Positions 28,147 to 35,905 of a stretch of DNA of 57,495 nt are shown in pieces. The stretch spans positions 1 through 57,495 of the forward strand of contig JAAXGM010000016.1 in NCBI GenBank assembly GCA_012267435.1, given 5' to 3'. The position numbers and the translations under genes are program-made. Numbering within the stretch: position 1 is the first letter of the stretch; each line of letters begins with the position of its first letter. The notes under the pieces are model-generated. The model saw only the letters and a list, made by a program, of their open reading frames with translations. It searched no databases and had not been told where the DNA came from. The DNA comes from Gemmatimonadota bacterium. GTDB taxonomy: Bacteria; Gemmatimonadota; Gemmatimonadetes; Longimicrobiales; Gaopeijiaceae.

Positions 28147-29441
28147 CCGCTTTCAGGGTAGGGACGCTCTTCGGATCCCACGAAGACCTGTCGCGGACGC
28201 GCGATGCGCTGCTCGCGGTCGTTGACCATCTCCTCCCACTGCGTGAGCCAGCCCACGGTGCGGGGAATGGCGAAGAGCAGCGGGAACATCTCCGTCGGGA
28301 ACCCCATCGACTGATAGATGAGCCCCGAGTAGAAGTCGACGTTGGGATACAGATTGCGCCGGATGAAATACTCCTCTCCCAGCGCGATCCTCTCCAGCTC
28401 GAGGGCGATGTCGAGAAGCGGATTCTTGCCCAGCACCTCGAACACCTCGTGCGCGGTCCGCTTGATGATGCTGGCGCGCGGGTCGTAGGCCTTGTACACC
28501 CGGTGTCCGAAGCCCATCAGACGCCGCTCGCCGCGCTTCACGCTTTCCATGAATTCGGGGATGTGATCGGTGCTGCCGATCTCCTCGAGCATGCGCAGAA
28601 CCGCCTCGTTGGCGCCTCCGTGAAGAGGCCCGAACAGTGCCGCCATCGCGCCGGCGTGGGCGGAATAGGGGTCGGACTGGGAGCTGCCGATGACGCGCAT
28701 CGCGGTCGTGGAGCAGTTCTGCTCGTGGTCGGCATGCAGGATGAACAGCACCTCCAGGGCGCGCTCCAGCGCCGGATGGGGCTCGTACTCGCGAACGCCC
28801 ACGCGGAAGAGCATCGACAGGAAGTTCTGCGTGTAGTTGAGGTTGTTGTCGGGATAGGCGAGCGGCAGCCCCTTGTGATGGCGGTAGGTGAAGGCCGCGA
28901 TGGTGGGCATCTTGGCGATCAGGCGCACCATCTGCTTCCAGCGATTCTCCGGGTCGTGGATGTTCCTGGCTTCGGGGTAGAAGGTGGACAGCGCCGCCAC
29001 CGTGCTGATCGCCATTCCCATCGCGTGCGCGTTGTAACGGAACGCGTCTATCAGCTTGGTCAGGTTCTCGTGGATGTAGGTGTGGATCCTGACTTCGTGG
29101 CGGAAGGCGTCCAGCTCGTCGGACGTCGGCAGCTCACCCTTGAGGATCAGGTAGGCCACCTCCAGGAAGGTGGACTTTTCCGCCAGTTGCTCGATGGGGT
29201 AGCCGCGGTACTGCAGGATCCCCTTGGAGCCGTCGATGTAGGTGATGGTGCTGCGGGTATTGGCCGTGTTCGAGAAGCCGGGATCGTAAGCCATCATGCC
29301 GAAGTCGGTGTCCCGGACCTTGATCCGGCGCAGATCCATGGCCCGGATCACGTCGCCTTCCAGGATGTCGACCTCGTACTTGGCGCCGGTACGATTGTCG
29401 GTAATCGAAAGAGTGCCGTTCTGCGCCCCGCCGTTCTCCAT
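28143..29441 (-). CDS. gltA: Citrate synthase
   Basis: Condenses acetyl-CoA with oxaloacetate to citrate. Of 432 residues, an N-terminal beta domain of the Gram-negative type II form (SITDNRTGAKYEVDIL) precedes the catalytic core with H274 (GPLHGGANEA), H313 (FGHRVYKAYDPRA) and D369 (PNVDFYSG). ATG 29441 follows GGAG. It is 25 kb from icd-mdh-sucC, so the TCA genes here form two loci. Confidence 0.97.
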   Translation of the reverse strand: MENGGAQNGTLSITDNRTGAKYEVDILEGDVIRAMDLRRIKVRDTDFGMMAYDPGFSNTANTRSTITYIDGSKGILQYRGYPIEQLAEKSTFLEVAYLILKGELPTSDELDAFRHEVRIHTYIHENLTKLIDAFRYNAHAMGMAISTVAALSTFYPEARNIHDPENRWKQMVRLIAKMPTIAAFTYRHHKGLPLAYPDNNLNYTQNFLSMLFRVGVREYEPHPALERALEVLFILHADHEQNCSTTAMRVIGSSQSDPYSAHAGAMAALFGPLHGGANEAVLRMLEEIGSTDHIPEFMESVKRGERRLMGFGHRVYKAYDPRASIIKRTAHEVFEVLGKNPLLDIALELERIALGEEYFIRRNLYPNVDFYSGLIYQSMGFPTEMFPLLFAIPRTVGWLTQWEEMVNDREQRIARPRQVFVGSEERPYPESG

Positions 29442-29758
29442 GTCCGCCCTCCGCACGGGCTCAGGCTGAGCCGGTTCATGTCGTTTGGGTTGCGCGGGCT
29501 TCCGGTCGCCGCGGAACCCGCTTCCGCTCCCACCGACGGATAGTCTAACCTGGAGCGCAAGCGGCGCGGTAGATGTGAGCCGCGCGCCGCCGTCTCCGCG
29601 CCCTCTGGTCGCCCGCCTCCACGCCCCTCGCGTCGGGCTCCCTCCGGAACGCCCCATCCAGTCATGGCAGCGCCCGGCCTGGAGTGTTTGGATTCATGGG
29701 GTGTCAACGGGAGGCGCGGCCCGGAAACCGCGCGAGACAATCATCCAAAGGGGGGGCA
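29442..29758. promoter_or_regulatory. Divergent region between gltA and the prepilin gene
   Basis: About 317 bp without a gene. A near-perfect inverted repeat at 29494-29521 (GCGGG-c-TTCC with GGAA-CCCGC) sits about 55-80 bp upstream of gltA. The minus strand has a TAGACT -10-like box near 29542-29547 with a poor -35. The rest shows nothing convincing. Confidence 0.35.
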
Positions 29759-30151
29759 ATGCGCGGTTCACACGGGTTTTCTCTCATCGAGCTACTTCTG
29801 GTGACCCTGATCATCGGCATTCTGGCCACCATCGCGATTCCACGGCTGACGGCGGCGCGCGACCGGGCCTTCGTGGCGACGATGCAGGCGGATCTCAGGA
29901 ACCTGGCCACCCAGCAGGAGATCCACTACGCCGACAGTCTGACCTACTCGAGCAACTTCAACGACCTCGAGTTCTCTTCCTCGGACCGGGTGACCGTCTC
30001 CATCGCGGAAGCAACGGGTACCGGCTGGTCCGCAACCGCAACCCACCAGGCCTTCGGAGCCGCCGACGGGTGCTCCGTCTATTACGGCAACGCGACGGCG
30101 ACCACGCTGGGGAATCCGGGCGGACCCGGCGAAATCGCCTGCACCCGATAG
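29759..30151 (+). CDS. Type IV prepilin-like protein
   Basis: A 130-residue class III-signal protein. MRGSHG is cleaved before F7 in G-FSLIELLLVTLIIGILATIAIP, the textbook prepilin motif with Glu at mature position 5, followed by the hydrophobic assembly helix. The globular part is short, with a possible CSVYYG...EIACTR disulfide near the C-terminus, like minor pilins. ATG 29759 follows a purine-rich AAAGGGGGGGC; the ATG at 29684 would place the motif too far in. No pilus assembly, peptidase or secretion ATPase gene is nearby. Confidence 0.9.
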   Translation: MRGSHGFSLIELLLVTLIIGILATIAIPRLTAARDRAFVATMQADLRNLATQQEIHYADSLTYSSNFNDLEFSSSDRVTVSIAEATGTGWSATATHQAFGAADGCSVYYGNATATTLGNPGGPGEIACTR

Positions 30152-30222
30152 GCGAGCCGATCCGCTCCACCCCCGGGGGATTCCAGATCCGGGATGGGGA
30201 TCCGGGGGCGCTGGAGGCGCGG

Positions 30223-30708
30223 CTACCGAACCGTGAAGCGAACCGTGTCGATCACCCAGGGTTGCAGCGGCACGTGCAAGCCGTCCGCCACGACCGCGAT
30301 GATCGTGTAGTCGCCCGGCTCCAGGTCCGTCATCTCGTACTCCGTCTGGGCCAGACCGAAGTGGACGTAGCTTCCTTCGACCGCGGGGATGGGCTGGTCG
30401 GCGGGCGTGAGGTCGGCGTTGATTAGCAGATGATGATGACCGGTGCCCGGGTCCATCACTCCCGCCTCGACGACCTCGAGGTTGTCGACCTCGAAAACGA
30501 CCCGAACGGAGCCGCCGTCGACCGTCGCGCCGTCGGCGGGTTCGGTGATGCGGACCCTCATGGCGTCGTCCATGGCGGCCGGTTCTTCGGCCATCCCGGT
30601 CTCGTCCATCGAATCACCCGCATCTCCCCCGCCACCACAGCCCAGCGCGGCGAGAAGTGCGGCCAACGACCACGGGCTCCATCTGCGAGTTCCTGGCATG
30701 AGTACCAT
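30223..30708 (-). CDS. DUF4399-domain lipoprotein
   Basis: A 161-residue exported lipoprotein: MPGTRRWSPWSLAALLAALGC gives a signal peptide with lipobox ALGC, followed by a Gly/Asp/Met-rich linker. The mature domain (VRITEPADGATV...GTGHHHLLINADLTP...YEMTDLEPGDYTII...VRFTV) matches DUF4399, a small beta-sandwich with a conserved HHHL segment that may bind metal; its role is unknown. Start is ATG 30708 or the in-frame ATG at 30699. It converges on the prepilin gene. Confidence 0.8.
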   Translation of the reverse strand: MVLMPGTRRWSPWSLAALLAALGCGGGGDAGDSMDETGMAEEPAAMDDAMRVRITEPADGATVDGGSVRVVFEVDNLEVVEAGVMDPGTGHHHLLINADLTPADQPIPAVEGSYVHFGLAQTEYEMTDLEPGDYTIIAVVADGLHVPLQPWVIDTVRFTVR

Positions 30709-31030
30709 CCGTGTTGACGGGGAATGGTTGGCGGTTTCCGGCCGGGCGGCGGTCGAATCGCCGCCCGTGCCAGTATTGAGCCGCGCCTTGCCGCCCGGCA
30801 AGACCCGGGAGGGCCGGGGAGCCGGCGGATGATCGTGCCGGACAACACCTCGCGGGACATCCGCAAACGGCTGGATGATCTTGCCGGGCGCGCCGAGGTC
30901 GCCCAATCTGATACTATACCGACTCGGCGATTCCAGGCGGTCTCCGCAATCATCGATGCGGCCCTGCGACCTGCTTTGCGCTCAGCCCGCATCACGCCAT
31001 GCCGGCCGTCCCAGCAAGAGGAGATGACGC
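30709..31030. promoter_or_regulatory. Divergent region with two strong palindromes
   Basis: About 322 bp without a gene. GGGCGGCG (30744-30751) pairs with CGCCGCCC (30759-30766), and CTTGCCG (30787-30793) with CGGCAAG (30796-30802). No T run follows either. A TACTAT box at 30912-30917 could serve the lectin-like gene but lacks a fitting -35. Confidence 0.35.
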
Positions 31031-31681
31031 ATGCGCAAGCTACTCCCGATCCTCGTCATGACGCTCGTGCTTTCCGCCCAGGTCGCGGCCGCGCAGAGCG
31101 GGCAGATGAACTTCTTCCTCACCAGCGCCGGTTCCGGCGACGGAGCCAACCTCGGCGGCCTGCAGGGAGCCGACCAGATCTGCCAGGACCGCGCCTACGC
31201 GGTGGGTGCCGGCGACCTGATCTGGCGTGCCTACCTGAGCGCGACCGGCGGCGGCGGCGAGGCGGCCGTGAACGCGCGCGACCGCATCGGCGACGGCCCC
31301 TGGTACAATTACGCCGGCACCATGGTCGCCCGCGATCTTGACGACCTCCACTCCGAGAGCAACCTGCTCGGCAAGGAGAATTCGCTCACCGAGCGCGGCG
31401 ACCAGGTGAACGGCCGGGGCGACTCGCCCAACATGCACGACATCATCACCGGGTCGACCATGGACGGCATGGTCTCAGACGCGGATGGCGACACCACCTG
31501 CGAGGACTGGACCAGCAACAGCGGCGACGGCAGCGCGCTGGTCGGCCACCACGACCGCGTGGGCGGCGGGCAGAACCCCACTTCCTGGAACTCGGCGCAC
31601 GCCTCGCGCGGCTGCGGCCAGGAGGATCTGCAGGGCACGGGCGGCAACGGGTTCTTCTACTGCTTCGGAATCGGTAGCTGA
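31031..31681 (+). CDS. Secreted lectin/endostatin-fold-like protein
   Basis: A 216-residue exported protein. AGGAG sits seven bases before ATG 31031. Residues 1-22 are a signal peptide ending AAAQ. The mature domain begins MNFFLTSAGSGDGANLGGL and QICQ, followed by an Asp/Gly-rich middle and a C-terminal SWNSAHASRGCGQ...GNGFFYCFG. Four cysteines (QIC, TTC, RGC, FYC) could form two disulfides. The pattern resembles secreted C-type-lectin/DUF1554-like domains, so carbohydrate or surface binding is possible; the family call is tentative. No membrane anchor is present. Confidence 0.65.
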   Translation: MRKLLPILVMTLVLSAQVAAAQSGQMNFFLTSAGSGDGANLGGLQGADQICQDRAYAVGAGDLIWRAYLSATGGGGEAAVNARDRIGDGPWYNYAGTMVARDLDDLHSESNLLGKENSLTERGDQVNGRGDSPNMHDIITGSTMDGMVSDADGDTTCEDWTSNSGDGSALVGHHDRVGGGQNPTSWNSAHASRGCGQEDLQGTGGNGFFYCFGIGS

Positions 31682-31743
31682 GGTCCTGAGGGGACGGCCT
31701 GCGAGGTCGCCCGATCGGCGGCTGACAGTATCATCCGCGCCAT

Positions 31744-32901
31744 TCAAGGCTGGGGTTCGAACCTCACTCTCGCCACGCGCTGGACATCCATCGAGTTCCT
31801 CGTCGTGCCGTAGAGCGTTGACTCGCTCACCCAGGGAACCTCTCCCACCCCGACGCGGCTTGGCCACCGATACCGCGCCACCAGCTCGGTCCCCGCGTAG
31901 ACGTCCGCCTCCCGCATCTCGTCGCCGTCCGCACCCGTTTTCTCGATCCACAGGCGGCCGGAGCGATCGAAGAAGATGTCGGCCAGCGGCGGCTTGCGGT
32001 CGGGAATCCCGAAGGGATGGCTCCGGAGGTTCGCCCTGCTGAGGTCACGGTCGATGGAGGACTGCGCGCGCTCCCGCTCGGGGGGACCGAGCGGCGGGCC
32101 CGGAAGTCGCGGCCCCTCGATCCGGGAAACGGTTCCGTCCGGGTGGTGGAGCGTGACCGAGTACTCCGAGGTGACCGCTTCGGCCCACACGCCGCCGGGG
32201 CCGTGGGCGTGAATCCAGCGCGGGCCGGACGGCTGGAAGATGTGAACGGCGATAGCCATCTCCCCGAACATGCGCTCCACCGTGGTCGACCCCGTCGCCT
32301 GCCGCTCCGGATCCGCCATCCGGACCGTGTCCACGGCGCCGCCCGCACCGTGGTGGAGGCGCGCAGTGAGGTACCCGCCCTCGACCATTATCGAGCCGAT
32401 GTCCACAAGCCGATCCTCCGCGTCGAAGGTGACCGGTGCGACCAGGCCCAGACTTGCGTGCGCGATCCTCACGATGCGGTCGTGGTCCGCACCAGCGTCC
32501 GCCAGCCGGAACACACTGTAGCGGGTGCTCTCCCGCACCCAGAGCGCGCCGTCCGGCCCGAACGCGAGGCAACAGGGTTGCGTCAGTTCGCCGGGACCTT
32601 CCCCCTGGCCTCCGAACCGGAAAAGGAAGCGCCCCTCGGGCCCGAACACCCGCACTTCGTGCGACTGCATGTCGGCAACGATCAGCCGACCGCTCGGGCC
32701 CTCCACGATCGAGGGGATCCTCGTGAAGAGGTGGGGATCGTACTCGTCGATCTCTCCGATCTCGAGGTCGATCGCGCCCCGGAAGATCGGGATTTCATCG
32801 GACGACGGCTCATTGGCTCGCCCGGAGCAGCCGGACGCCGCGAGCAGCACAAGCAGCAATCCCGCGGGGAGGAGCGTGTCGGCGCCGGAACGGCTTCTCA
32901 T
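31744..32901 (-). CDS. Six-bladed beta-propeller lipoprotein
   Basis: A 385-residue lipoprotein. The signal peptide has h-region LLPAGLLLVLLAASGC with lipobox ASGC. The mature protein shows repeated blade motifs: GRLIVADMQSHEVRVFGPEGRFLFRFGGQGEGPGEL, FGPDGALWVRE, FFDRSGRLWIEKTG. This is the NHL/6-bladed propeller pattern common in outer-membrane lipoproteins of Gram-negatives. Its ATG overlaps the stop of the HupE-like gene by four bases, so the two are coupled. The ligand is unknown. Confidence 0.8.
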   Translation of the reverse strand: MRSRSGADTLLPAGLLLVLLAASGCSGRANEPSSDEIPIFRGAIDLEIGEIDEYDPHLFTRIPSIVEGPSGRLIVADMQSHEVRVFGPEGRFLFRFGGQGEGPGELTQPCCLAFGPDGALWVRESTRYSVFRLADAGADHDRIVRIAHASLGLVAPVTFDAEDRLVDIGSIMVEGGYLTARLHHGAGGAVDTVRMADPERQATGSTTVERMFGEMAIAVHIFQPSGPRWIHAHGPGGVWAEAVTSEYSVTLHHPDGTVSRIEGPRLPGPPLGPPERERAQSSIDRDLSRANLRSHPFGIPDRKPPLADIFFDRSGRLWIEKTGADGDEMREADVYAGTELVARYRWPSRVGVGEVPWVSESTLYGTTRNSMDVQRVARVRFEPQP

Positions 32902-34244
32902 TCTCCCCCCTTCCCTTCCGGCCGCCGGATCCAGCCGATCACCAGCCAGGTGGCCCCCATTACCGCGAGCGTGAGCGCCACCAACGCCAGGGTGCGCGCC
33001 AAGAGCCCCAGGTCGAAAACCGGCCAGCGGAACGTGTACTGGGTGAGAACGCCCCACCGTTCCGTCATCCAGTGCCACGCCGTGTGCGCCACCAGGGCGG
33101 AAAGCAGGATGTTGCCGATCTTCTCCCTGATCGCGAAGCGGTAGAGCAGCTCCAGCGCCGGCACGATGATCAACAGCGCGGCGAGCTGACCCAGCTCCAC
33201 CCCGACGTTGAACGCCAGCAGCGAGGTCACCAGGTGCGACCCCGCGAACTGCATGGTTTCGCGCAGCGCGAAGGAGAACCCGAAGCCGTGGGCCAGGCCG
33301 AAGGCGAAGGTGATGATCCAGCGGGTCTTCACCTTGGTGCCCACGATGTTCTCGAGCGCCATGTAGACGATCGAGGCGGCGATGAGGGTCTCGACCAGGG
33401 GCGGAAACCAGAGGGTGTTGGGGGCGAAGTTGAAGGCGGAGGCCGCCAGCGTCACCGAGTGGGCAACCGTGAAGGCGGTGACGAGAATCACCAGCGAGCG
33501 GATCCTGCGCAGCGGCGCGACCAGGCAGAGCAGGAAGAGCAGGTGGTCGATGCCGTCCAGGATGTGCTGAAAGCCGAGCACGACGAAGCGCCACGCCGCC
33601 TGGTGCCAGCGGGGATCCAGGCGCACGACCCCGGGATGGCCCGTGTACTGGTAGAGCCGCTCCGAGCCCTCCGCGGGCAGGAAGCGAAGGATCGTGTTCA
33701 CCCGGAGCGCCAGCCGCTCCAGCCCGGGATCCATCGAAAAATCGGAGTCCGCGGACGCAATGGGATACTCGAAGAGGATGTCGAGCAGAGCCTGCTGCCA
33801 GACGAGCTGGGTCTCGGGAGCGAGCGGCGGACCGGTGACGTGCTCCAGCGCCGCCTCATAGCTGGTGAAGGAGCGGTCCGAGGGAATGGAGACGAGCGCG
33901 GCCACCAGTTCGGGCGCGGGAAGCCGCTCCCCGTTCTCGAAGAGCTGCAGCGGCGTGCCGATCCAGAGCATCGCGCCCTGACGGATCTCGTCCTCGGCCT
34001 CCGGGATATCTAGGTAGCCCGGTCCGAAGGTCGGGAAGACGATGTCCTGCATGGTGTTGAGCGGCACCCGCACTAGGAGCCTAAGGCGGTCTTCCTCGGG
34101 CTTCACGAACATGCGCACGATGGCGTCGGCGGGGATGTCGTGAGGCACGGGAGCCCCTTCCAGCGGCGCGGAAGGACGCGTCAGGCTCACCACCCCCGCG
34201 ACGACGAGGGCGAGACCGACGATGGCAAGGTGGGTTCCGCGCAT
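32898..34244 (-). CDS. HupE/UreJ-type membrane protein with N-terminal extracytoplasmic domain
   Basis: A 448-residue integral membrane protein. An N-terminal hydrophobic segment (LAIVGLALVVAGVVSL) is followed by about 180 residues likely outside the cytoplasm (DIPADAIVRMFVKPEEDRLRLLVRVPL, then a helical part). From about residue 215 there are six or seven membrane helices with the signature WRFVVLGFQHILDGIDHLLFLLCL, plus AFTVAHSVTLAAS and FGLAHGFGFSF. The conserved His/Asp motifs are those of HupE/UreJ-like proteins, some of which carry nickel or cobalt. No urease or hydrogenase gene is nearby, so the substrate is open. A propeller lipoprotein overlaps downstream. Confidence 0.75.
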   Translation of the reverse strand: MRGTHLAIVGLALVVAGVVSLTRPSAPLEGAPVPHDIPADAIVRMFVKPEEDRLRLLVRVPLNTMQDIVFPTFGPGYLDIPEAEDEIRQGAMLWIGTPLQLFENGERLPAPELVAALVSIPSDRSFTSYEAALEHVTGPPLAPETQLVWQQALLDILFEYPIASADSDFSMDPGLERLALRVNTILRFLPAEGSERLYQYTGHPGVVRLDPRWHQAAWRFVVLGFQHILDGIDHLLFLLCLVAPLRRIRSLVILVTAFTVAHSVTLAASAFNFAPNTLWFPPLVETLIAASIVYMALENIVGTKVKTRWIITFAFGLAHGFGFSFALRETMQFAGSHLVTSLLAFNVGVELGQLAALLIIVPALELLYRFAIREKIGNILLSALVAHTAWHWMTERWGVLTQYTFRWPVFDLGLLARTLALVALTLAVMGATWLVIGWIRRPEGKGGE

Positions 34245-34472
34245 GGTTGTCGGGAAGCTGGGGGGCGCCGGGATGCCGGCCGGGCGCCGTGATCCACTGC
34301 GACGCCGACCGGAGGCGGAGGAATCGTAACCGCCGCGGCCTTCCGCGAACAAGCCGACCTCCGTGTACTTGGGAATGTGCGCGCGCGGCATCAACGCCGT
34401 ATACTGATGTTCTGTCGCAGATCCCTCTTGGCGCTGGTGATCCAGCCTTTTTCGACAAAGGAGATGAAAGGG
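34245..34472. promoter_or_regulatory. Divergent region, HupE-like gene and NHL lipoprotein gene
   Basis: About 228 bp. A TATACT box at 34400-34405 points toward the plus-strand lipoprotein gene but has no good -35 at 16-18 bp. Nothing else is convincing. Confidence 0.3.
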
Positions 34473-35678
34473 ATGAGAAGAACACGCGATCTTCTTGCCG
34501 GGGCGATTCTCGTGGCCCTCGTGGCCGCCTGCGCGGACGCCGGCACGCAGTCGGCCCAAGTGTCGATGGACATGGACGGAGGCGACGGCATGGCGCCGAT
34601 GTTCGAGGTGGACCCCTTCTGGCCCAAGCCGCTCCCGAACCACTGGCTGCTCGGCGCCACCATCGGCGTGGCGGTCGACTCGCGCGACCACGTCTACATC
34701 GTGCACCGCAACACCCCGGACCAGTTCGCGGCGCGCACCGAGATCGGGCTCGCCCAGGACCCGCCCCTGAGCGAGTGCTGCCAGCCGGCGCCGCCGGTTC
34801 TGGAGTTCGATCCCGAGGGCAATCTGGTCAACGCCTGGGGCGGACCCCAGGAGGGTGCCGATTACGAGTGGCCGACGTCCAACCACGGCATCGTGGTCGA
34901 CCACATGGACAACGTCTGGATCGGCGGCAACGGCGGCCAGGACAACCACGTGGTGAAGTTCACCCGCGAGGGCGAGTTCCTCATGCAGATCGGCCGCTCC
35001 GGCATGCGCGAGAACAGCATGGACACGGAGAACTTCGGCCGCGTCGCCAAGATCGCCTTCGACGCCGCGGCCAACGAGGCCTACATGGCCGACGGATACC
35101 TCAACAAGCGGGTTGTCGTCGTCGATATGGACACCGGCGAATTCAAGCGCTTCTGGGGTGCGTACGGCAACGAGCCGGACGACGAGTACGAGTTCATGCC
35201 CTACTCGCCGGAAATCCCGCCCGCCCAGCAGTTCCGCGGGCCGGTGCACTGCGCCGATCCGTCGCGCGACGGGCTGGTCTACGTGTGCGACCGCGCATCC
35301 GACCGCATCCAGGTCTTCCAGACCGACGGCACCTATGTTGACGAGGTGTTCATCGCGCCCGAGACCCTGTCGCAGGGCTCCACCTGGGACGTCGCCTTCT
35401 CGCCCGACTCCGAGCAGACCTACATGTACGTAGCGGACGGCCAGAACATGAAGGTCTACGTCATACTGCGCGAGACGATGGAGGTCCTCTACAGCTTCGG
35501 CGACGGCGGGCGCCAGCCGGGTCTCTTCTTCGCGGTGCACAGCATCGCCACCGACTCGCAGGGCAACATCTTCACCACCGAGACCTACGAAGGGAAGCGG
35601 GTTCAGAAGTTCGTCTACACGGGGATGGGAGAGGTGACCAGCATGAACATGGGTCCCGCCTGGCCCAGCGGCGGCTGA
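34473..35678 (+). CDS. NHL-repeat beta-propeller lipoprotein
   Basis: A 401-residue lipoprotein. AAGGAG nine bases before ATG 34473 supports this start over the in-frame ATG at 34464. The signal peptide RRTRDLLAGAILVALVAAC ends in lipobox VAAC. Blade motifs include VAVDSRDHVYIVHR, IVVDHMDNVWIGGNGG, VVKFTREGEFLMQIG, VYVCDRASDRIQVFQTDG and IATDSQGNIFTTETYEGKRVQKFVY, typical of NHL/SMP-30-like propellers. One paired Cys segment (SECCQP) stands out. A strong terminator follows. The function, perhaps binding or enzymatic, is unknown. Confidence 0.82.
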   Translation: MRRTRDLLAGAILVALVAACADAGTQSAQVSMDMDGGDGMAPMFEVDPFWPKPLPNHWLLGATIGVAVDSRDHVYIVHRNTPDQFAARTEIGLAQDPPLSECCQPAPPVLEFDPEGNLVNAWGGPQEGADYEWPTSNHGIVVDHMDNVWIGGNGGQDNHVVKFTREGEFLMQIGRSGMRENSMDTENFGRVAKIAFDAAANEAYMADGYLNKRVVVVDMDTGEFKRFWGAYGNEPDDEYEFMPYSPEIPPAQQFRGPVHCADPSRDGLVYVCDRASDRIQVFQTDGTYVDEVFIAPETLSQGSTWDVAFSPDSEQTYMYVADGQNMKVYVILRETMEVLYSFGDGGRQPGLFFAVHSIATDSQGNIFTTETYEGKRVQKFVYTGMGEVTSMNMGPAWPSGG

Positions 35679-35702
35679 TCGTTGAATCTCTCAGCAGTTC
35701 CG

Positions 35703-35736
35703 GGCCCCTTCGCTGCTCTCGCGGAGGGGCCTTTTT
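35703..35736 (+). terminator. Rho-independent terminator after the NHL lipoprotein gene
   Basis: Stem GGCCCCTTCGC (35703 on) pairs with GCGGAGGGGCC (35721-35731), followed by TTTTT. It lies 25 bp after the stop. Confidence 0.9.
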
Positions 35737-35905
35737 CGGGGCCGGACCGCTACATGACACGCTTCCCGGAATTCCCGGATGAAGCTCCCAACATTCCTCG
35801 CCTTCGGGGTGTCCTTGAAATGGCGCGCGGCGGATGCTGCGGGGTCGGGGCGCGACTGTCCGGGCCAAGGACCTCACAATTCCTGAAATCCAGGACCTGA
35901 AATCC

